Shown piece by piece: positions 1 through 6,119 of a DNA stretch of 10,283 bases; position 1 is the first letter of the stretch, and every line of letters begins with the position of its first letter. Made by a program: the position numbers and the translations under genes. The notes beneath the pieces are model-generated. The model was not told the DNA's origin. It searched no databases and saw only the letters and a program-made list of their open reading frames with translations. The stretch is from Lachnospiraceae bacterium UBA7093 (GTDB lineage: Bacteria; Bacillota; Clostridia; Lachnospirales; Lachnospiraceae), in contig DKYT01000013.1 in NCBI GenBank assembly GCA_002492465.1, positions 113,648-123,930 of the forward strand, written 5' to 3'.

Positions 1-56
1 GGTAGAGCAGCTGATTCGTAATCAGCAGGTCAGGGGTTCGAGTCCCCTCAGTAGCT
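1..56 (+). tRNA. tRNA-Thr (anticodon CGT), 5' end cut by window
   Basis: This is the 3' part of a tRNA. The D-arm remnant GGTAGAGCA opens the window. The anticodon stem pairs positions 10-14 (GCTGA) with 22-26 (TCAGC) around the 7-nt loop TTCGTAA, placing anticodon CGT at 17-19, which reads the ACG threonine codon. The T arm is AGGGG/CCCCT (32-36 and 44-48) around TTCGAGT. The 3' acceptor strand is 49-55 with discriminator T at 56. No CCA is encoded, so it would be added after transcription, as in many Clostridia. The 5' acceptor strand and part of the D arm are missing only because the window starts inside the gene. Confidence 0.95.
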
Positions 57-62
57 TTTGAA

Positions 63-92
63 AGCCGGCTTTCAGGAGCCGGCTCTTTTTTT
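63..92 (+). terminator. rho-independent terminator of the tRNA-Thr transcript
   Basis: An 8-bp stem AGCCGGCT (63-70) pairs with AGCCGGCT (77-84) around the 6-nt loop TTCAGG and is followed by C and seven T residues (86-92). It starts 7 nt after the tRNA end. On the opposite strand the T-run and right arm encode the last residues (Lys-Lys-Arg-Ala-Gly-Ser) of the ABC permease, whose stop codon lies in the loop. The stem could also impede transcription arriving from the permease side, but no comparable T-run follows it in that direction. Confidence 0.9.
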
Positions 93-923
93 GTATAAAT
101 GCTCTACCCATTGAATACATTGGTATAGACCCATAGCGATCACGCATAGAATGATAATGGAAGTGATCACCATATTCAGCTGGAAAACCTGGGAACCGTA
201 AATGATCAGATAGCCCAGCCCCCGTCTTGCGGCGAGAAATTCCCCAATGATTACGCCTACCAGCGCCAGTCCGACGTTGACCTTCATATTGCTTAAGATC
301 ACGGGGACGCAGGAGGGCAGCACCACCCGGTGAAAGGCGTCGAAGGAATTGCCGCCCAGGGTATAGATCAGCTTTAGCTTTTCTTTATCCACCTGTTTAA
401 AACCCGTATACAGGCTGATAACGGAACCAAAAACCGCCACGGAAATGCCGGCAACAATAATGGTATTCATGCCGGTCCCCAGCCAGACAATGAACAGAGG
501 CGCCAGGGCGGATTTAGGCAGACTGTTTAAAACTACCAGATAAGGCTCCAGAATTTCGGAAAGGGTTTTAGAGTACCACAATAGGGTGGCGGTAACAATG
601 GAGACCGCTGTGATCAGAAGAAAGCTGAGCAGCGTTTCCAACAGGGTAATTCCTGTATGGGTAAAAAAGGAGCCGTCCATCACCATGCTGACGAAATAAG
701 ATACCACCATACTGGGGCTGCTGAAAAAGAAGGTGTCAATCAGCCCGAGCCTTCCGGAAACCTCCCAAAGGGTAAGGAACAGGATCAGGACAAGGAAGCG
801 CAGCAGGGTGATCAAATGATGATGTCGGTGATGCTTTTTCACATAAAGCGCCTGGGCGGATAAAGGTTTCTTTTTATGGCGTGTATTGGCAGAAAAGGCT
901 TTAGGCGCCTCCACAATATTCAT
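72..923 (-). CDS. ABC transporter permease, NitT/TauT/SsuC type
   Basis: An inner-membrane permease of the binding-protein-dependent importer family that includes SsuC, TauC and thiamine-precursor permeases; 283 aa, with about six hydrophobic segments. The cytoplasmic coupling (EAA) loop is visible around residues 187-210 (TLGGNSFDAFHRVVLPSCVP), and the family-typical GEFLAARRGLGYLI follows near 227-240. The start at 923 is chosen because GGAAGGAGA lies just upstream with about 8 nt spacing; an in-frame ATG 63 nt further upstream lies deeper inside the ATPase gene. It overlaps the ATPase by 23 nt, which suggests translational coupling. The N-terminus before the first membrane segment is long (about 38 residues), basic and carries HHRHHH at 31-36. 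The substrate cannot be assigned from this sequence. The final codons lie within the tRNA terminator. Confidence 0.88.
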   Translation of the reverse strand: MNIVEAPKAFSANTRHKKKPLSAQALYVKKHHRHHHLITLLRFLVLILFLTLWEVSGRLGLIDTFFFSSPSMVVSYFVSMVMDGSFFTHTGITLLETLLSFLLITAVSIVTATLLWYSKTLSEILEPYLVVLNSLPKSALAPLFIVWLGTGMNTIIVAGISVAVFGSVISLYTGFKQVDKEKLKLIYTLGGNSFDAFHRVVLPSCVPVILSNMKVNVGLALVGVIIGEFLAARRGLGYLIIYGSQVFQLNMVITSIIILCVIAMGLYQCIQWVEHLYKKRAGS

Positions 924-1662
924 CAGAAATCTCCTTCCATAATAATGTAAACAGCTCCTGGAATTCGGGGGCGCCTCTCGCCCCAAGAGGAGAATCTTCC
1001 TGCCGGGTAAGATGAACAGGCAGTTCCCGTTTGACGGTAGCAGGACGTTTGGTTAACACAAGGATCCGGTCGGCAAGGGAGATCGCCTCTGACAGGTCAT
1101 GGGTGATCAGAATTGCCGTAATGCCGGAGGCACGAATAATGTTTCCAATATCGGCTGAAACCATCAGACGGGTCTGATAATCAAGCGCGCTGAAGGGTTC
1201 GTCTAACAACAGAAGTCCCGGTTCCATGACCATAGTACGGATCAGGGCGGCACGCTGTTTCATACCGCCGGACAGCTCCCCGGGCTTTTTGTCTTTGAAC
1301 TTTGACAGCCCATAGTCGGATAAAAGCTTTAAGGCAAGCGCCTCCTTTTGGGGACTGAGGGTCTTGGTGATCTCGGGACCTAAAAGCACGTTTTTCCAAA
1401 TGGTGCGCCATTCCAACAGATGATCCTGCTGCAGCATATAACCGATCTTCACCTGTTCCAGCAGCACTTCTCCGGACTCCGGGCGAAGAAGTCCGGCGAT
1501 AATGGAGAGAAGCGTGGATTTGCCGCAGCCGCTGGGACCTACGATGGCAAGAAATTCTCCCTTGTTTACCTGAAATGAAATATCGGTCAGGGCTTTTGTT
1601 TCACCCTTTAAATTATGATATGAGAAACAAATATTTTTACACTCCAAAACGGGCTGAGCCAT
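901..1662 (-). CDS. ABC transporter ATP-binding protein, NitT/TauT/SsuB type
   Basis: The energising ATPase of the adjacent importer, 253 aa, the normal length. All nucleotide-binding motifs are intact: Walker A GPSGCGKST at 42-50, Q-loop glutamine near 78-79 (GYMLQQDHLLEWRTI), signature LSGGMKQR at 130-137, Walker B LLLLDEP at 150-156, D-loop SALD at 158-161 and switch histidine H188. The Q-loop region followed by WRTI and NVLLG is typical of nitrate/sulfonate/taurine/thiamine-precursor importers. The ATG at 1662 follows AGAGGAGG with 4 nt spacing. It is the first gene of a two-gene minus-strand operon divergent from argH; the permease begins inside its 3' end. No substrate-binding protein gene is present here, so the substrate is unknown. 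Confidence 0.93.
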   Translation of the reverse strand: MAQPVLECKNICFSYHNLKGETKALTDISFQVNKGEFLAIVGPSGCGKSTLLSIIAGLLRPESGEVLLEQVKIGYMLQQDHLLEWRTIWKNVLLGPEITKTLSPQKEALALKLLSDYGLSKFKDKKPGELSGGMKQRAALIRTMVMEPGLLLLDEPFSALDYQTRLMVSADIGNIIRASGITAILITHDLSEAISLADRILVLTKRPATVKRELPVHLTRQEDSPLGARGAPEFQELFTLLWKEISDEYCGGA

Positions 1663-1694
1663 AGTTCCTCCTCTTTTCCGTTGAGCATTTCAAT

Positions 1695-1722
1695 CTTATA
1701 CCTTTAATTTATGTGCTTTCGA
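1695..1722 (-). promoter_or_regulatory. candidate sigma-A promoter for the ABC operon
   Basis: Read on the minus strand, TCGAAA (1722-1717) and TATAAG (1700-1695) are separated by 16 nt, each four or more matches to the -35/-10 consensus. The expected transcript start lies about 25 nt before the ATPase start codon. One copy of a 10-bp direct repeat sits in the spacer and the other immediately upstream of the -35. This is inference from matches only. Confidence 0.4.
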
Positions 1723-1733
1723 CATTTATGTGC
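1707..1733. repeat. 10-bp direct repeat, possible operator
   Basis: ATTTATGTGC occurs at 1707-1716 and again exactly at 1724-1733, a 17-bp period. The copies flank the candidate -35 element of the minus-strand ABC promoter. A third, imperfect copy in inverted orientation (8 of 10 matches) lies at 1783-1792 in the spacer of the argH promoter. Such spacing fits a regulator binding both promoters, but the protein is unknown. Confidence 0.45.
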
Positions 1734-1774
1734 AGGGAAGAGTATCTTTTGTCGCCTGCTTTTTTAAGAAAAGA

Positions 1775-1803
1775 TTGAAATGGCGCATAAAATGTGATAG
1801 TAT
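1775..1803 (+). promoter_or_regulatory. sigma-A promoter of argH and probably the downstream operon
   Basis: TTGAAA (1775-1780) and TAGTAT (1798-1803) are separated by the optimal 17 nt. A TG dinucleotide at 1795-1796 gives an extended -10. The predicted start near 1810 leaves a short leader of about 25 nt before argH, too short for a T-box or other riboswitch. The ribosome binding site GGAGG at 1823-1827 follows. Confidence 0.65.
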
Positions 1804-1835
1804 CAAATTCAGATTTAACATTGGAGGAATTTGCT

Positions 1836-3248
1836 ATGGCGCAGTTATGGGGAGGGCGTTTTACCAAAGAAACAGACAAGCTGGTTTTTGATTTTAATGC
1901 ATCTGTTTCCTTTGACAAAAGGCTTTTTGAACAGGATATAGAAGGAAGTATCGCCCATGTTACGATGCTGGCAAAACAGGGGATTCTTACCTGTGAGGAA
2001 AAGGATGCCATCATCAGGGGCTTGACACAGATCAGGCAGGATGTGGCGCAGGGGCGTCTCCTGATTACAGATGAATATGAAGATATTCACAGCTTTGTGG
2101 AAGCAAATCTGATAGAGCGGGTCGGCGATGCAGGTAAAAAGCTGCACACAGGCAGGAGCAGAAATGACCAGGTGGCGCTTGATATGAAGCTTTATGTGAG
2201 GAAAGAAACGGTTCAGATTGCAGATTGCGTGTACGAGCTTCTGGAAACGTTACTGGAACTTATGAAGAACAATCTGACCACCTATATGCCGGGCTTCACC
2301 CATCTCCAGAAGGCGCAGCCCACCACCTTGTCACATCATATGGGAGCGTATTTTGAGATGTTTAAACGGGATATGCTGCGGCTGGGCGACCTTTATCACA
2401 GAATGAATTACTGCCCATTAGGCGCAGGGGCTTTTGCAGGAACCACTTACCGGCTGGATCGCTCATACACCGCTTCCCTTATGGGGTTCGAGGGACCAAC
2501 CTTAAACAGCATGGATTCCGTTTCTGACAGGGATTATGTGATCGAGCTTTTGTCGGCTCTTTCTACAATCATGATGCATCTGAGCAGGTTTTCAGAGGAA
2601 ATTATTATCTGGAATTCCAACGAATATCGTTTTATAGATATAGACGACGGTTTTTCCACAGGAAGCAGCATTATGCCTCAGAAAAAGAATCCGGATATTG
2701 CGGAGTTGGTGAGAGGAAAGACGGGCAGGGTCTATGGCGCTCTGATGTCCATGCTGACCACCATGAAAGGTCTGCCCCTTGCTTACAATAAGGATATGCA
2801 GGAGGACAAGGAAGTTACCTTTGACGCCATTGAGACGGTGAAAAGCTGTCTTGTACTTTTCAGGGGAATGCTTGCTACAATGAAGTTTCACAGTAAGACA
2901 ATGGAAGAAAGCGCCATGAAAGGGTTTACCAACGCCACCGATGCGGCGGATTATCTTGTCAACAAAGGGGTTCCTTTCCGGGACGCCCATGCTGTGATCG
3001 GGCGGCTGGTGCTGTACTGCCTGGAAAAAGACAGTGCCATCGATGATTTAAGCCTGGAGGAGCTGCAGGCGGTCAGCCCTGTTTTTGAAGAGGATGTGTA
3101 TGACGCCATAAGTTTAAAGACCTGTGTGGAAAAGCGGCTGACAACAGGCGCACCGGGGCGGGAGGCAATGGAAGAGGCTATCAGGCTGAACCAGGATTTT
3201 CTGGCGCATGCCTGGAACAGAGAATATAAAACAAATGAAACAATGTGA
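1836..3248 (+). CDS. argH: argininosuccinate lyase
   Basis: Cytoplasmic enzyme of the last step of arginine synthesis, splitting argininosuccinate into arginine and fumarate; 470 aa, the usual length for the fumarase/aspartase superfamily. The N-terminus MAQLWGGRF is typical. TGRSRNDQVALD, the TxxHLQKAQPTT block and the superfamily signature GSSIMPQKKNPD, whose mobile loop carries the catalytic serine, are all present and intact. The ATG at 1836 is chosen because GGAGG lies 8 nt upstream and because an in-frame upstream ATG (1794) would put the start inside the promoter. It is the first gene of a tightly packed plus-strand cluster; its stop codon is part of the asd ribosome-binding region. 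The rest of the arginine pathway is not in the window. Confidence 0.97.
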   Translation: MAQLWGGRFTKETDKLVFDFNASVSFDKRLFEQDIEGSIAHVTMLAKQGILTCEEKDAIIRGLTQIRQDVAQGRLLITDEYEDIHSFVEANLIERVGDAGKKLHTGRSRNDQVALDMKLYVRKETVQIADCVYELLETLLELMKNNLTTYMPGFTHLQKAQPTTLSHHMGAYFEMFKRDMLRLGDLYHRMNYCPLGAGAFAGTTYRLDRSYTASLMGFEGPTLNSMDSVSDRDYVIELLSALSTIMMHLSRFSEEIIIWNSNEYRFIDIDDGFSTGSSIMPQKKNPDIAELVRGKTGRVYGALMSMLTTMKGLPLAYNKDMQEDKEVTFDAIETVKSCLVLFRGMLATMKFHSKTMEESAMKGFTNATDAADYLVNKGVPFRDAHAVIGRLVLYCLEKDSAIDDLSLEELQAVSPVFEEDVYDAISLKTCVEKRLTTGAPGREAMEEAIRLNQDFLAHAWNREYKTNETM

Positions 3249-3261
3249 GGAGATCAGAAGA

Positions 3262-4347
3262 ATGAATGAAAAATTAAAAGTAGGAATTTTAGGCGGAACC
3301 GGTATGGTAGGACAGAGGTTTATCTCTCTCCTTGAAAATCATCCCTGGTTCGAGGTGACCAAGATCGCAGCAAGCGAAAGATCGGCAGGTAAAACCTATC
3401 AGGATGCGGTAGGGGATCGGTGGAAAATGACCACGCCTATGCCTGAAGCCGTTAAAAATCTGATGGTGGTGAATGTAAACGAAGTGGAGAAGGTTGCCGC
3501 CGATGTGGACTTTGTATTCAGCGCGGTGGATATGACGAAGGATGAGATCAAAAAGATCGAAGAAGCATATGCAAAAACGGAAACGCCGGTGGTTTCCAAT
3601 AATTCCGCGCACCGCTGGACGCCCGATGTACCCATGGTAGTGCCGGAAATCAATCCGGAGCATATGAAGGTCATTGACTTCCAGAGAAAAAGACTTGGCA
3701 CGAAAAGGGGATTTGTTGCGGTAAAGCCCAATTGCTCCATTCAAAGCTATGCGCCGGTTTTGACGGCATGGAAGGAATTTGAGCCTTACGAGGTGGTTGC
3801 CACCACCTATCAGGCGATTTCGGGAGCGGGGAAAACCTTTAAGGACTGGCCTGAAATGATTGAAAATATCATTCCTTATATTGGCGGCGAAGAGGAGAAA
3901 AGCGAGAAAGAGCCTTTGAGAATCTGGGGTGAGATTAAGGACGGGGTGATCGTGCCGGCGACGGAACCGGTGATTACCTGTCAGTGTATCCGAGTTCCGG
4001 TTCTCAACGGACATACGGCTGCTGTATTTGTAAAGTTCAGGAAAAAGCCTTCCAAGGAACAGTTGATCCAGAAACTGGTTTCCTTCAAAGGACTTCCCCA
4101 GGAGCTTCAGCTTCCCAGCGCGCCTGCACAGTTTATTCAGTACATGGAGGAGGACAACAGACCCCAGGTAAAACTGGACGTTGATTTTGAAAAGGGTATG
4201 GGAATCAGCGTTGGGCGAATTCGTGAAGACAGTGTATACGATTGGAAGTTTGTAGGGTTGTCACATAATACCGTCCGCGGAGCCGCAGGCGGAGCGGTGC
4301 TCTGTGCAGAGTTGCTGAAGGCACAGGGATATATTACCCGGAAATAG
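3262..4347 (+). CDS. asd: aspartate-semialdehyde dehydrogenase, archaeal/fungal-type
   Basis: Converts aspartyl-4-phosphate to aspartate semialdehyde with NADPH, the branch point to lysine/diaminopimelate, threonine and methionine. The protein is 361 aa. The Rossmann motif GGTGMVGQRF is at 11-20, the catalytic cysteine is C158 in VKPNCSIQSY, and the likely acid-base histidine is H251 in RVPVLNGHTAAV. Sequence character (AVGDRWKM near 49-56, PNCSIQ rather than the PNCST form usual in bacteria) points to the archaeal/fungal-type branch. The start at 3262 follows GAGGAG (3247-3252) with 9 nt spacing; an upstream in-frame ATG at 3208 lies inside argH. It begins 13 nt after argH, so the two are probably cotranscribed. 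Confidence 0.95.
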   Translation: MNEKLKVGILGGTGMVGQRFISLLENHPWFEVTKIAASERSAGKTYQDAVGDRWKMTTPMPEAVKNLMVVNVNEVEKVAADVDFVFSAVDMTKDEIKKIEEAYAKTETPVVSNNSAHRWTPDVPMVVPEINPEHMKVIDFQRKRLGTKRGFVAVKPNCSIQSYAPVLTAWKEFEPYEVVATTYQAISGAGKTFKDWPEMIENIIPYIGGEEEKSEKEPLRIWGEIKDGVIVPATEPVITCQCIRVPVLNGHTAAVFVKFRKKPSKEQLIQKLVSFKGLPQELQLPSAPAQFIQYMEEDNRPQVKLDVDFEKGMGISVGRIREDSVYDWKFVGLSHNTVRGAAGGAVLCAELLKAQGYITRK

Positions 4348-4371
4348 TACAAAAGAAGGAGCTGTTATTTT

Positions 4372-6099
4372 ATGGACGAATTACGTTATCGGGTTGATTT
4401 GCTGAGCGCAATGAACCAAAGGCTTACAAACGATGAGAAAATGTACCGCCTAATCTGCAATACCTCCAACAATGCGTTTTTATATGTTAATTTTGTGGAG
4501 AATACGGTAAAGACCCTTGCCAACTGGAATTTCTATTTCCCTGAAGTGGAAATTAAGGATATGAAGGATCTGGCGAAGCTGTATTCTCAAGTGGAAGACC
4601 GGTATGTTCTTCCCTTAAGAGATCTTCTGTTCCTTGAGAAAACGGAATTGAATGCCGACAGCGGTATGATCAAGCTGAAAGACGGCAGAACATGGGTAGA
4701 GTGCGAATCCGCCATATTATACGACGAGGACGGACATGCAACGGATAAGGTGATTCGTTTCAAAGACATATCCAAATTTAAGAATCAAAATGAAGAACTG
4801 ACTTACATGGCATACTATGATGTGCTCACAGGACTTTACAACCGGAACTACTTTGTAAGGCTTCTGTCGGATTTTATCCGGACTGCGGAAGAAGAAAATG
4901 CTATCGTCACCGTTATGTTTGTAGATATTGATGATTTCAGGAAAATCAACGACGGCATGGGGATTGTGGTAGGCGACGAGGTAGTTCAGCAGTTTGGGCA
5001 GTTTTTGTCCATTTTTCAGGGGGAGCACGTTTTGGTGTCTCATTTTAACGCCGACATTTACTGTATTGCCATTTACAATCCCAGCGGAAATAAAAGTGCG
5101 GAATATTTCTACAAAAAGATACAGGAACGCGTAAAGAAGCCCTTTATTATGAGCACCGGGCAGGATCTGCTGCTGTCGGTAAGCGTAGGCGTCGCCGAAT
5201 ATCCGGAGGCGGCGAGACTGACGCTGGATTTGATTAACTGTGCGGAAATCGTTATGTTTAAGGCGAAGAAGCTTGGAAAGGATTCCATTCAATATTTTGA
5301 CGCCCCGATCTTGAGCGAATTTCTGCAAAATGTCAACATTGAAAACAAGCTGAAGGAGGCTGTGTTTAATCAGAATTTCACCATCAATTTTCAGCCCCAG
5401 TATTACGTTGCAGATAAAAAAATGCGTGGGATGGAGGCGTTGATCCGATGGCGTGACAATGATGGAAAGATGATCAGCCCCGCTGTATTTATCCCCATTG
5501 CAGAAAAGAACGGTACCATTGTACCCATTGGCATGTGGGTGATCGAGGAGAGTATCAAAGCATTTTGCGCCTGGAAAAAGAAAACCGAATGCAGCGTGGT
5601 ATTGTCCCTGAATATTTCGGCAATTCAGTATATGCGTGCCGATTTTATAGATAACCTCCTGGGCATTGTTAAGAAATATCATGTCAATCCCAGAGAGCTG
5701 GAGCTGGAGATCACGGAAAGCGTTCTCATTGAAAACTTTAAGGAGATTACGGAAAAAATGTGTATTCTGAGGGATTATGGAATCAGAATATCACTGGACG
5801 ATTTCGGCACGGGGTATTCTTCTTTGTCATACCTAAAGGGGCTTCCCATTGATACGCTGAAGATAGATAAGAGCTTTATCGACACCAGCATCACAGATGA
5901 AAATACCAGGATTATCACAGAAACCATCATTGTAATGGCAAAAAAACTTGGATTTGAAACGGTTGCAGAAGGTGTGGAAACAGAAGAACAGTTTCAGTAT
6001 CTTGATGAGATCGGCTGTGATTGTATACAGGGGTATCTGCTTGGAAAGCCGATGCCTAAGGAAGAAATTGAGCAGCTTTTACTGAAGCAGATGCAATAG
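4372..6099 (+). CDS. PAS-GGDEF(degenerate)-EAL protein, predicted c-di-GMP phosphodiesterase
   Basis: A 575-aa cytoplasmic signalling protein with no clear membrane segment. Residues about 20-135 look like a PAS sensor, ending in a short linker helix. A GGDEF domain follows (about 140-310): the metal-site stretch VDIDDFRKIND is kept, but the signature itself reads NADIY at 226-230, so diguanylate cyclase activity is unlikely. The EAL domain (about 320-570) has every expected catalytic residue: E354 in EALIRW, N414 in LNIS, E446 in ELEITES, D476/D477 in DDFGTG, K497 in LKIDKSF, E533 in VAEGVET and Q553 in IQGY. It should hydrolyse c-di-GMP, perhaps under allosteric control by GTP on the degenerate GGDEF domain (known in some family members, inferred here). 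GAAGGAG lies 10 nt before the ATG; the gap after asd is 24 nt. Confidence 0.93.
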   Translation: MDELRYRVDLLSAMNQRLTNDEKMYRLICNTSNNAFLYVNFVENTVKTLANWNFYFPEVEIKDMKDLAKLYSQVEDRYVLPLRDLLFLEKTELNADSGMIKLKDGRTWVECESAILYDEDGHATDKVIRFKDISKFKNQNEELTYMAYYDVLTGLYNRNYFVRLLSDFIRTAEEENAIVTVMFVDIDDFRKINDGMGIVVGDEVVQQFGQFLSIFQGEHVLVSHFNADIYCIAIYNPSGNKSAEYFYKKIQERVKKPFIMSTGQDLLLSVSVGVAEYPEAARLTLDLINCAEIVMFKAKKLGKDSIQYFDAPILSEFLQNVNIENKLKEAVFNQNFTINFQPQYYVADKKMRGMEALIRWRDNDGKMISPAVFIPIAEKNGTIVPIGMWVIEESIKAFCAWKKKTECSVVLSLNISAIQYMRADFIDNLLGIVKKYHVNPRELELEITESVLIENFKEITEKMCILRDYGIRISLDDFGTGYSSLSYLKGLPIDTLKIDKSFIDTSITDENTRIITETIIVMAKKLGFETVAEGVETEEQFQYLDEIGCDCIQGYLLGKPMPKEEIEQLLLKQMQ

Positions 6100-6119
6100 A
6101 GGCGGGGAGAGGGCAATTG

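Larger units (their letters stand above)
1686..1782. repeat. 12-bp exact inverted repeat in the divergent control region
   Basis: The left arm CATTTCAATCTT (1686-1697) is the exact reverse complement of AAGATTGAAATG (1771-1782). The right arm contains the argH -35 hexamer. The left arm overlaps the first bases of the -10 element and the presumed transcript start of the opposing ABC promoter. The arms are 73 nt apart, so a DNA-looping or paired-operator role is more natural than an RNA hairpin. The function is not known. Confidence 0.5.

Noticed and set aside
657..863. A short plus-strand open frame opposite the permease gene
   Set aside because: The predicted peptide is highly charged with no family resemblance, and the permease on the other strand accounts for the coding signal.
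1663..1835. ArgR box, T-box or other riboswitch before argH
   Set aside because: No ArgR-like TGAATAATTATTCA pair was found and the expected leader of about 25 nt is too short for a T-box or riboswitch.
3289..4014. A 241-codon open frame on the minus strand
   Set aside because: It is antisense to asd, has low-complexity His/Arg/Phe-rich sequence typical of shadow frames, and shows no domain.
4936..5065. Active diguanylate cyclase in the GGDEF domain
   Set aside because: The signature is NADIY instead of GGDEF and no RxxD inhibitory-site motif is seen in front of it, so synthesis of c-di-GMP is unlikely.
4717..5682. A 321-codon open frame on the minus strand
   Set aside because: It lies wholly within the GGDEF-EAL gene, whose plus-strand product has intact domain motifs. 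The minus-strand product has no recognisable domain and no convincing ribosome binding site context.
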